Source: Actinomycetota bacterium
GTDB taxonomy: Bacteria > Actinomycetota > Acidimicrobiia > Acidimicrobiales > Aldehydirespiratoraceae
Assembly (NCBI GenBank): GCA_012271125.1
Contig: JAAXHB010000222.1
Span: 1-8,505, forward strand
Direction of reading: 5' to 3'
DNA: 8,505 nt
The notes below the pieces were generated by a model that was not told the origin of the DNA, did not search any database, and saw only the letters and a program-made list of their open reading frames with translations. Position 1 is the first letter of the stretch, and every line of letters starts with the position of its first letter. The translations under genes were made by a program, and so were the position numbers. Below are positions 1 through 8,500 of this stretch, piece by piece.

Positions 1-1341
1 GCAAAGTACGCATCAAGTGACCTCGTCCGCTTCGGCCTCATCGACGAGACGAACGAAGGTACGCTCGAGACTAGTGCCGCGGTACCGGTGATTTTGACCC
101 GTGGCATCTCTCCTGATTACACGTTCAACATTTTGACCGACGACACCGTTTCTGGCGCCGGAGAGGTGGTGGACGCTCAGACCAATCTGCGCGGACTGAC
201 CCTTGGCACGCCGGCGCGATTGCGCTTCGGTGACTGCATGCCGCTTATCTCGGCAGCGTGCCGCGATGTCTTCGCGACGGCGGTTTCGGTCGTCGGAACC
301 AGCGATATCAATATGCTGACCGCCGGAACGCATCGCGACGGCTCGACAGGTGCTCAAATTACGGTCGGCGACACCTCGTCTTTCGACGCTCTCATCAATT
401 ACGGTGGCGTTACGTCGAGCACGCATCCCGACGGCGGGGCCGAGTCGCTTGTCGCTCGCATCAGCGGTTTTGCGCAGAGCGCGAATAATTGGCATCGTCG
501 CATCAAATCCGCGTGGAAAGACGGCACCACTTCTTATCTCGATCTCGTCGACGGTTGGGTCGGCGGCGCGGCCGGCTTCTTTGGCGAGCCCGTCACCGGC
601 GAGACGCTGCAAAGCGCGACGATCTCGGTAGGTCGTGCAGTACGAAACCGGATCACCGGTTCGGGCGTGGTCAGCAAGACCGGCTTGTGGCAATTCACCG
701 ACATGGTGAACAACGGCAAGTTCGGCGGCGGATTCGGCCTAGTCGCCAATGACTTGTCCATCAATTGGTCGGGCAAGGAAGGCGTCGAGATCGAGGTCGG
801 TTGGGTCGGATACGGCACGCAAAAGCTGGCCGCGACCGACCCGACCGGGCAAGGGTTCACCGATACGAACCTGTATTCCGACATGTTGATCGCTGCCGAT
901 CGCCTACACCATTTCGCCATCATCACAGGGTCGAAACCCATTGTGCTGTCGAATTTCAACCTCAACGGGTTCCAATTTACGCTCGCGGGCAACACCAGCA
1001 CCGTCGATGATGTCTCCGGCTCGTCTCGCGCGACTGGCGTCATCAGGGGCTCTCACGTTCCCTCCGGCAACATCGATTACTACCTGGCCGACGACCCCCG
1101 TTCGGAAGAGTTGGCCGCGCTTGGCGACGAATCCAGCGCAGAAAAAGGCGAGATCTCCTTCATGTTCCGCGATCGTGCTGGCAACGAGATCCCCGTCGGA
1201 ATTCTCTGGAACGAATTTGGCCAAACCGGTCCGGTTCCGGGCCAGGGCGGCGGCAACCCTGTCGGAGGAACCTTGAACTTCTCCGGCCAGCGTCTCACCA
1301 AGACTTCGCGATCCTTCGTTTACCAGGAGATCGCGGCGTAA
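1..1341 (+). CDS. Major tail tube protein (5'-partial)
   Basis: Structural subunit that would polymerise into the hollow phage tail tube around the tape measure protein. The frame is open from base 1 and ends at TAA 1339-1341, giving 446 visible residues. A GTG at 88 could serve as a start, but no Shine-Dalgarno precedes it. The residues before it (AKYASSDLVRFGLIDETNEG) look like the usual N-terminus of Phage_tube_2-type tube proteins, with the 'IxExTxGT' style motif near the start. Probably only the initiator or a few codons are missing. The rest is rich in Gly, Thr, Ser and alternating beta-strand patterns. Near the C-terminus, FMFRDRAGNEIPVGILW resembles the 'DxxGN..' strand of that family. 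It has no membrane segments. At over 440 residues it is longer than the roughly 300 I expect, so it may carry an inserted or extra domain. Its place just upstream of a chaperone and tape measure gene supports the call; the family name is from memory of motifs, not a search. Confidence 0.8.
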   Translation, partial: AKYASSDLVRFGLIDETNEGTLETSAAVPVILTRGISPDYTFNILTDDTVSGAGEVVDAQTNLRGLTLGTPARLRFGDCMPLISAACRDVFATAVSVVGTSDINMLTAGTHRDGSTGAQITVGDTSSFDALINYGGVTSSTHPDGGAESLVARISGFAQSANNWHRRIKSAWKDGTTSYLDLVDGWVGGAAGFFGEPVTGETLQSATISVGRAVRNRITGSGVVSKTGLWQFTDMVNNGKFGGGFGLVANDLSINWSGKEGVEIEVGWVGYGTQKLAATDPTGQGFTDTNLYSDMLIAADRLHHFAIITGSKPIVLSNFNLNGFQFTLAGNTSTVDDVSGSSRATGVIRGSHVPSGNIDYYLADDPRSEELAALGDESSAEKGEISFMFRDRAGNEIPVGILWNEFGQTGPVPGQGGGNPVGGTLNFSGQRLTKTSRSFVYQEIAA

Positions 1342-1350
1342 CCCCGAGGG

Positions 1351-1383
1351 GCGCCGGGCACGGCCTGCTACCTCTCCCGGCGT
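1351..1383 (+). other. Weak hairpin after tail tube gene
   Basis: The arms CGCCGGG (1352-1358) and CCCGGCG (1376-1382) are perfect reverse complements, extendable by one G-T pair, and enclose a 17-base loop. There is no T-run after it. It lies between the tube stop codon and the much stronger terminator stem. It may protect the 3' end of the transcript, or be chance in GC-rich DNA. Confidence 0.3.
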
Positions 1384-1394
1384 CTTGGCCTAGG

Positions 1395-1434
1395 GCGGGG
1401 CCGGCCGGTCACCCGGTCGGCCCCGCTCATTTTT
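1395..1434 (+). terminator. Intrinsic (rho-independent) terminator
   Basis: A 14-bp stem pairs 1395-1408 (GCGGGGCCGGCCGG) with 1413-1426 (CCGGTCGGCCCCGC). Its only imperfection is one G-T pair (1404/1417). It closes a four-base loop TCAC (1409-1412) and is followed by TCATTTTT (1427-1434). It lies 54 bases after the tube stop and about 10 bases before the next gene's ribosome binding site. It would end or attenuate transcripts of the tube gene, which is needed in high copy, while letting some read-through reach the chaperone and tape measure genes. No convincing promoter is visible between it and 1460, so partial read-through is more likely than complete termination. Confidence 0.85.
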
Positions 1435-1443
1435 CACCTTTAC

Positions 1444-1450
1444 AAAGAGG
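1444..1450 (+). promoter_or_regulatory. Ribosome binding site for 1460 gene
   Basis: AAAGAGG lies 9 bases before the ATG at 1460, just after the terminator T-run. It is a good Shine-Dalgarno match and fixes the start of the chaperone gene. Confidence 0.75.
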
Positions 1451-1459
1451 TAGCACACC

Positions 1460-2146
1460 ATGACTGAAACCCCGAACGACACCACCACGAAGCCGGCCGA
1501 TCCCGATCACGGCATCGATCCTCGCACCGTTCCCGGGACGCCACAGGCCGCCGCAGCCCAAGGACTTGGCGACCCCGCACTCGACGAGGCTCCCGTCGGC
1601 TACGTCGATGTCCAGATGAGGAAACGGGTCAATCGCCGCAAGGCCAAAGGCTTAGCGTGCATGATGGGGCCAGATTTCCCAGAGTGCAAAATCTTGATCC
1701 GTCCTTGGTCTGCTCGGCCGATTCAGATCTGGCGCGAGAAATACGGTGAGCAGCTCAGGGCGCGAAATCCAAAGCTGAAATCGGGCGACGACTTGGATCC
1801 AGCCGACAAAATCGAGCTGAACCGTTCAACCGCCGTCATGTCGATCATGGGTCTCGAGGGGAACTTCTGGACCGGCCCGGGCGAAAAACACACGTTCGCG
1901 TTTCCGGAATCCGGTGACGCAGAGGGCCAGAAGAAGGCGCGGGCATTCGTGTCGAAGTTTTTCTTGATTCCCTTCGATCAGGCTCGCCCCGAGTCGGCCG
2001 ACGAAATCGATATGGACGTCCTACAGCTGCTTATGGGGCTCAATGAGGGTCTGTCCAAGGTCGCGTATCAGGAGATTGACCGCTTGGGGGAGCACTTCGT
2101 CTATGGGTCTACAGAAGCACTAGATTACGGCGACTCGAATCAGTAG
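1460..2146 (+). CDS. Probable tail assembly chaperone (G-like frame)
   Basis: Predicted 228-residue cytoplasmic protein. I assign it by position and architecture, not by a motif I recognise: it sits between the tube gene and the tape measure gene and is followed by a second frame in -1 register, as in the G/G-T chaperone genes of lambda-like tails. Residues 1-45 are low-complexity, rich in Pro, Thr, Asp and Ala, and likely disordered. A basic patch (RKRVNRRKAKG, about 54-64) precedes a folded-looking middle with conserved-type aromatics (RPWSARPIQIW, about 81-91; GLEGNFWTGPG, about 131-141). The end is acidic (LDYGDSNQ). It has no signal peptide or membrane segment. ATG 1460 is preceded by AAAGAGG at suitable spacing. 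Such chaperones bind the tape measure protein before and during tube assembly and are absent from the virion. An unrelated small tail protein remains possible. Confidence 0.6.
   Translation: MTETPNDTTTKPADPDHGIDPRTVPGTPQAAAAQGLGDPALDEAPVGYVDVQMRKRVNRRKAKGLACMMGPDFPECKILIRPWSARPIQIWREKYGEQLRARNPKLKSGDDLDPADKIELNRSTAVMSIMGLEGNFWTGPGEKHTFAFPESGDAEGQKKARAFVSKFFLIPFDQARPESADEIDMDVLQLLMGLNEGLSKVAYQEIDRLGEHFVYGSTEALDYGDSNQ
2080..2146 (+). promoter_or_regulatory. Candidate -1 recoding window
   Basis: The downstream frame (ending at 2553) is -1 relative to the 1460 gene. Its nearest upstream stop is TGA 2077-2079, and the 1460 gene ends at TAG 2144-2146, so any -1 slip must fall between these points. 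The clearest slippery run is TTGGGGGAG at 2084-2092. A tRNA on GGG (2087-2089) could re-pair on GGG (2086-2088), although the neighbouring GAG codon would re-pair poorly. It does not fit the ideal X-XXY-YYZ pattern. Third-position G/C bias favours frame 0 until close to 2140 and the -1 frame after that, which points to a later switch, but no slippery heptamer is evident there. The function is expected from phage tail chaperone biology; the exact site is unresolved. Confidence 0.45.
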
Positions 2147-2148
2147 AT

Positions 2149-2230
2149 CCGGATCGACTGGCAACCATCAAACGCATCGAGAGCTATGTTGCACAGCCTG
2201 CCGAAGTCCGCCTCGCGAGCGTCGATCCGG
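2149..2230 (+). other. 10-bp inverted repeat after chaperone stop
   Basis: CCGGATCGAC (2149-2158) and GTCGATCCGG (2221-2230) are perfect reverse complements separated by 62 bases. The first arm begins two bases after the frame-0 stop codon. Its start also belongs to a local palindrome, GATCCGGATC (2146-2155). It could form an RNA stem just downstream of the recoding window, but one such pair is roughly expected by chance in a window this size. Confidence 0.25.
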
Positions 2231-2247
2231 CGCGCCGCGAGGCGATT

Positions 2248-2553
2248 TTGCAGCGGGAAGCCGACGAAGGGGTCGTCATCGATCCCATTACCGGCTACCC
2301 GCTCAAGCTCGAGCAGCGCGACGCGCCGGTTGAGTTTTTGGCCGACATGGTCTTTTGGCTGCACCTCGACCGGGAACTTGTCGGGGCTCGAAACGAAAAC
2401 GGCTTCGTGATCCCGTCGGAGATCTACCAAGCCTTAGACAGATGGGGCATTGAGGACGAAGAAAATAGAGATACGGCAAAGCTGATGCTGGATTGCATTG
2501 CCACGGGCCGCAATTCGGCCACGATGGAAAAGATAGAAAAACCCACCACCTGA
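2248..2553 (+). CDS. Chaperone second frame (T-like), likely made by frameshift
   Basis: Probable C-terminal extension of the tail assembly chaperone. From TTG 2248 it encodes 101 residues and stops at TGA 2551-2553, 22 bases before the tape measure start. TTG 2248 has a GAGG (2239-2242) five bases upstream, so independent initiation is possible. However, the frame is already open from 2080, and the translation from about 2140 looks like real protein (for example RIESYVAQPAEVRLASVDP, with G/C-biased third positions). There is no ATG, GTG or TTG in 2080-2247. The preferred reading is therefore a -1 frameshift product fused to the 1460 protein. The protein is hydrophilic, with one amphipathic segment (VEFLADMVFWLHLDREL) and a Lys/Glu-rich tail. 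In lambda the T extension is the part that contacts the tape measure protein; that role is inferred here by analogy. Confidence 0.6.
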   Translation: MQREADEGVVIDPITGYPLKLEQRDAPVEFLADMVFWLHLDRELVGARNENGFVIPSEIYQALDRWGIEDEENRDTAKLMLDCIATGRNSATMEKIEKPTT

Positions 2554-2561
2554 AAGTGAGC

Positions 2562-2566
2562 CAGGA
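2562..2566 (+). promoter_or_regulatory. Ribosome binding site for tape measure gene
   Basis: CAGGA lies 9 bases before ATG 2576 and after the chaperone stop at 2553. It is a modest Shine-Dalgarno, in keeping with the low copy number needed for a tape measure protein, and it supports ATG 2576 over the in-frame ATG eleven codons later (2609). Confidence 0.5.
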
Positions 2567-2575
2567 TCCGAGATC

Positions 2576-5500
2576 ATGCCGAGCGCGACCAGCAATTACG
2601 ATCTCGCGATGACGGTCGATACGGCTGGCGCGGCTGCGTCGGTCACCGATCTCGGATCCTCCGCCACTAAGACCGGCACGCAGCTCGCGGGAGCCGCCAA
2701 AAGCGCCGACCAGGGCGCCAAAGCCACCAAGCGCTACTCAGGCGCGACGGACCGTGCTCGAGATTCTCTCGGCCGCTTTGTCGCGACAACCAAGAGTGCC
2801 AACTCGGCGACCGGCAGTTTTACCAAAGGCATCAACCGTCTAGCGAAACGCCTGCTCATAGCAGGCGCGGCGATTCTCGGCATCTCGTCGGCCGCTCAGG
2901 CCATGACGTCAGGCGTCACGGGATCCATTCAATCCCTCGCCAGCTTCGAGACGGGTCTCGTCGGGGTCGGAAAAACGGCCGATCTTTCGGGAGCCTCCCT
3001 GATCTCTTTGGGAGGTCAGTTTGACGATCTATCGCGCCAGATTCCAACAGCGGCCGGCGGTCTTCTCGAGATCGGCCAGGCCGCCGGTCAACTCGGCGTC
3101 ACCGGCGCGCCCAACATCATCAAATTCACCGAGACGATCGCCCTGCTCGAGACGGCGTCCGATCTCGCCGGTGAAGCTGGCGCGACGCAGCTCGCGCGAA
3201 TCCTCAACGTCACAGGCGAGGCTGTCGGCACGGTCGACGTTCTTGCGTCGGTCATTGTCGCTCTCGGCAACAATTTCGCCGCGACCGAATCCCTAATTGC
3301 GCGACATACAGGAGAGGTGGCGCGTTCAACCGCTGTCTACGACATCGGGTCGGCGGCGGCGGCAGCGTTTGGCACGACGCTCGCAGCGTTCGGCGTTCAA
3401 GCGGAGCTTTCGGGGTCGGCGGTCGGCCGAACCTTCAGGACGATTGAGAATGCCGTCAAGACTGGCGGCCAGGCGCTTGAAGACGTCGCCGAAATCGCCA
3501 GGGTGAGCGGCGCTGATCTCGCCGCGGCTTTCGGCCGTGATCCGGTCGAGGCGATGAACCTTTTTTTGCTCGGCTTGCGAGAGACCATCACCGAAGGCGG
3601 GAATACGGCTGAAGTCCTGGACGCCGTAGGGCTCAGCGGTGAGGAGATATTGAAGGTTATCCCCGTGCTCGCCAAGGAATTCGACACCTTGGCCCGGGCT
3701 CAGGGTATCGCCTCGGGCGAAACGCGCAACGCGACGGCCCTGAACCGCGAAGCCGCTGCCGCGATCAATACGCTTGAGAATCAATGGCAGCTTCTCAGGA
3801 ACGAAGCCGACTCGGCCGCGCGCCTATTCGCCGGCGGTCTCGAGCCGGCTGTGCGACAGATCACCGAATCCACGAAAGAATGGATCGTCGAAAGCCGAGA
3901 ACTTTTCGAAGTCCTGGGCCGGATCGCGGGATCCGGCCTCGAGCTTCTCCATAACAACCTCGGCTTGGTCATTACGGCATTTTCGCTGCTGCTGGCGTTG
4001 ACCGTCGCCAACTATCTCCGCGGAGTCTCCGCCGCAACGACGCTCGTGACAATCGCCAATCTCAATTTGGCGACCGCCGTGCAGGCCGTCAACAGCGGAT
4101 ACGCGAAAATGATCGCTCTTCGGATCGGCGCAAGGGCCGGAGCCTGGGCGAAAGACTTCGTGACGCTCGGGGGCGCCCTGGGGCCGGTCACGCTGGCCGT
4201 CGCGGCCATCGGTGCGGCGTTTCTTGTTCTGAATGAGAACGTGAAGCGAGCGACCTCGGAAATGCAAGCCGAGATTGATGCGCTCGTCGGGAGCGCTCAG
4301 AATCTTCTCGATGTGCTTCCCGAAGTTCGGCTCGACATCGAATCCGGCGATCTCGAGCGCATGGGTGAAAGCCTGCACGAGAATACAGAGCAGCTCGAAA
4401 TCTGGCGCGGCAAGCTCGCCGAGGCAGAGCGACAGGTCGCGACGGCGCAAGCCGCGTATGACGAATATGCGGCCGCCGTACGGGCCAACGGTGGCGACAT
4501 CGAAAACGACGGAATTCTGCTCGACGACCTCGCCGACAAGCTTGAAGCGGCTCGTCACGCGCAGGGTGAGGCCGGAGCCCAAGTCAGGATCTACGGCCAG
4601 GCCGTCGCCGAGCTTCAGGGAGGGTTGACGGCTTGGGCGCAGCATCAGGAAGAAGTCGCCGAGCAGCAGCTCGCCGTCGTCAACGCAACCAAGGACCAAA
4701 AGCAAGAATTCGAGCGCCTCAAGGCGGAGATTCTCGCGACTACGGCCGAAGCTCAGGCATACGCGAACGTCGCCGGCCGAGGAGTCGACACCCAACAAGC
4801 GGTCCTTGATCGGCTCGAGATCGAGGCGCGTTTGCGCGCCGATGCTGCCGACCTGACGAAAAAGCAACAGGAAGAGCTACGGAGCCTTATCGCGGCTCAA
4901 ATCGAAGCCGAGCGCGCTGCTGAAGGCGCCGACGTTCTAGCCAGTCTCGAAGAGCAGCTCGCCGGATTGCGCAGCGTCAACGCGGCGTACGACGATGGCG
5001 AGGAAGCGGCGGCCCGGGCTCGCCGCGCTCTTGAGCTTGAGGCGGAGTTTCGCGACGTGGCCGCTGGCGCCGCGCAAAATCAGCGAGACGAGATTCGGCA
5101 ATTGCTGCAAGCCATCGCCGATGAAGAAGCCGAGCAGAGTTTTCGGCAACGCGCCGCGGCAATCCAGCTCGAAACCGACCATCTTGCGGTGCTCACCAAG
5201 GCTCGGCGCGATGAGGTTTCCTCGTTTTCGGCCGTTGAAGCCACGCTCAGGCTTGAGGCGGAAATTCGGGAGGCGACGGCCGGCCTTACCGAAGAGCAGG
5301 CAAAGCAGATTGAGGCGCTCCTTCGTGTCAAGGCTCGGGAAGCTGCGCTTTTCGCTGGTGAAGAGCAGATCTCGACGCTACGCGCAGAGGTTGCGGCGAT
5401 GGAGCGCCGGGCCGAGATTCGAGCCTCGGATTTCGCGACGCTCGAGGCGTACGAGCAGGCGCTTTCCGCGCTCAATCTCGAAGAAGAAATCCGGATCGCT

Positions 5501-8500
5501 CATCTCGAGATCGAAGCCCGCCGGCAATTTGCTCTCAACACGCTGAGGCGAGAGGCGTTCGAGACCGAGGCCGCGTATCTGGCTCAGGTCACCGCGATCA
5601 ATGAACAATTCCGACGCCAGGCCGAAGAGACAGAGGATCTTTTGCGGCGGCGGAAAGAGCTTTCCGACCGAATCGCAGAAGATGAACGCTTCGGCCGCAC
5701 CAATCAAGAAAGATGGCTTGCGATTGGCGAATTGGCGACCGATGTCCTGGGAGGCATCGACGAGCAGCTCGCCGGCGTTCTCGACAGCGCTATCGGCTCA
5801 TTTGACGCGCTGAAAAACCTTCAGGGCACGATTCAGGCAGGCGGGAGCCCCCTCGATATCGCTTTCGGAGCAAAGGCGCTCTCGGATGCTCTGGTCGGCC
5901 TTGGGAAAGAGCTGGGAATCTTCAAGGGCCAAAGAGGTATAGGCCGCCTCGGCGGACAACTCTCTGGAGATCTGGCGGGGGCGTTCGGTGGGCTCATCGG
6001 ACCCATCGGCGGCCTGATCAAGACCGGTGCCGATGAGTTCCTCGCGACGATTGAGCAATTCGGGAATGATCTGATCGCGACGATTGACAAAGTCGAAGGA
6101 GGGCTCGGCCCGGCTGGCGATGCGCTGATCCAGGAAATTCTCGGAACCGTCGAGGGGCTCGAAAATCGTATCGGTGGCGAGATCACCACCGGTCGATTCG
6201 GCGTGAAAATCCGTGACGACATCGTGACCGGGTTTATCAACGGGCTCAGGAAAGATTTCGAGGGCGAGAACGCCATTCAGCAGGCCGTCGAGTTCATCGT
6301 CCTTGAGCTTCTGAGGACAGCGTCTTTCGGCGAGGGGATCGGCGACAACGCTCGCCGTGTCCTCGAGTCGGGCCAGGCGGGATCTCTCGATGAGCTGGAA
6401 GAAGCTCTTGACCTGGCGGACGTGCTCGACCGCGGATCGGCCGCAGCGTCGCGCAGCGCGGCGGAATTTTCCGCCCTGGTCGACCAGCAGAACCGATGGA
6501 TTCAGGTAGCGCAAAAGTTCGGACTGCGGACCGAGGACGTCCTTCGAGTCACGAATCAGCAGATTACAGCGCTCGCCAAGCAGGTCGATTCACTCCGGCT
6601 TTCGGCTCTCGGGGTCGACGATCATGCCGCGACCGTCCGCGACCTCGAGACGGCTTACCGCGATTTCAATAGCGAGCTTGACCAGGAGCGCGTCGCCCGA
6701 GAAGCGCAGCTGGCGGCCGAGCGCGCGCGGCGCGTTGAGCTTCAGGACCAGATTTCGGCCGCTGAATCCGCCCGCGCGGCATTGGAACAGAGCGAAGACG
6801 TCCGGCTGCAATTCGAGCACGGGCTCGGGGATCTCGGGCAATCATTCCAAGCGCCGATAGATTCGTCGCGCCAGCTCGAGGAAGAGCTGGCCGCGACTGA
6901 CGAGAGAATCCAGGGGCTCGAAGCGTCTCTCGAGGAGTTTCCGGAATCGCTGGACCTTGACGAGCTGGCCGATGCCATTAACGCCGTAGCGTCCGAAGCC
7001 GGTCTCGCCCTAGCGGATCAGATTGAGCGTCTAGGAGGCGCGCAGCTCGACGCGGCCGATCGCCAAGTGCTTTTGCTCAACCTCGAAACGGCACGTCTTG
7101 CGGCATCGATTGCCAGCACGAGAAATCTACTGGCGACGACAGAGCTTCTAACCGAGGAGACGCGTCGTCTGCTTGAAGGCATTGCAACCCAAGGCGAGCA
7201 GCTTCTCGCCGATCTGCTGTCGGGCGCCGCAGCGCTTCCGGTTGATTCCCGCCCGGGCGGTGGCGCCCGAGGCATCGACCGATTTGCTGACGCGGTGGGG
7301 AACCTCGAGGGGCGCCTCGATTCCGCTCGGCAAGCTGCGGCCGACATGAGAGACGCTGTCGCGGTTCTCACCCGGGGATATGAGCGCGGCCGAATCTCGG
7401 CGGAGGAATATCAACGGATCCTGACCGATTTCGGCCAGGCGCTCAACGTTGAGCTTTTCTCACTTGCCGAACGCATTCTCGAGACGATGGGTCTGTCCGA
7501 GCAGTCGGCCGCGTTCGCAAGGGATCTCCGCCAGGCAGAATTCGACCTTCAGGTCGCACAGCTTCGGATTATTTTCGAGCAGGCAAACGCTCTCGGCTTG
7601 TTGTCCGACGAGGCGGCGGCCCGCATCGAAGAGGTTCTCAGGCTTGCGGCGGGGTTTGTGCTACCCGATCCACCCAGCGATGACGAGGTGGAAGAGATCC
7701 GAGACGTCTTGCGGCGAATGTTACCCACGCGGAACGCGATCGATACAGCCGAAAGATACGCGGAAGCCATCGAAGAAATTGCGCAGCGCGCCGCGGCGGG
7801 AGAGTTGGACCTCCGCGGGATCTCGGACGCCTGGCGAGAGCTGACCGACGTCGCATTTTCGGATTTCGGTGGTCAGTTACTCTCCTTTATCGATCGGTAT
7901 TACGACGAGATCGAAGGCGGCGAAGAACTTCGCCGGCGCCTTGAAGAAGTGCGTTTCCGGTTGGAAATAGCAAATCTTGAGGCGCAATTCGTCATTCTTC
8001 GTGAAATGGGGCTTCTGGCAGGCGAGACGGCTGAATTCATCGAATCCGTGCTCGCAGAGATCCGAGAGAATCCGCCCGACTTCACCGTGAGGCCGCCAGG
8101 AGACGACGCCGGCGACGACACCGGCGACGACACGGGGGAAGCCATCGCCTCGGGGCTTCTCGCCGCTGATCGCGCGGCGCAGGCCGTGAGCCGGTATCGC
8201 CAGGAAATCGAGCGGCTCGACGCAGCGCTCGAAGCTGGGACGATTTCTGCCGCGCAGCAGGCCGCCGACATGCAGCAGCTCGCCGACGTTGCGTTCGTTG
8301 ACCTTGGCTCGCGCGTGCTTTCGTTCGCCGATCAATTCTTGTCGGAAATCGAGGGGGGCGAACGGCTGCGCCGAGATCTCGAGGAAGCCCGATTCGCCCT
8401 CGAGCTCCTGAATCTGCGCGCTCAGGTCGCCATGTACGACGAATTGGGCTTGCTCACCGAGCAGCAGCGCGATTTGATCCTCGGCACCCTCGCACAGGTT

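Noticed and set aside
88..90. GTG as the start of the tail tube gene
   Set aside because: No ribosome binding site precedes it, and the frame upstream to base 1 reads like the normal N-terminus of a tube protein.
13..693. Minus-strand open frame of 226 codons
   Set aside because: Codon-aligned antisense shadow of the tail tube gene; Arg/Asp-rich with no recognisable motif.
2186..2410. Plus-strand ATG frame over the second chaperone frame
   Set aside because: Ser/Arg-rich shadow translation. The overlapping -1 frame has far more protein-like composition and links to the chaperone.
3824..4867. Long minus-strand open frame of 347 codons
   Set aside because: Its codons are exact reverse complements of the tape measure codons. 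It is open only because this GC-rich gene rarely uses TTA, CTA and TCA. It has no ribosome binding site and opposes the operon.
4995..5546. Plus-strand open frame of 183 codons in another register
   Set aside because: Arg/Ser/Pro-rich translation typical of an out-of-frame reading of the GC-rich coiled-coil region; no Shine-Dalgarno and buried inside the tape measure gene.
5798..6514. Minus-strand open frame of 238 codons
   Set aside because: Same codon-aligned antisense relation to the tape measure gene, whose repeats and domain structure show that the plus strand is coding.
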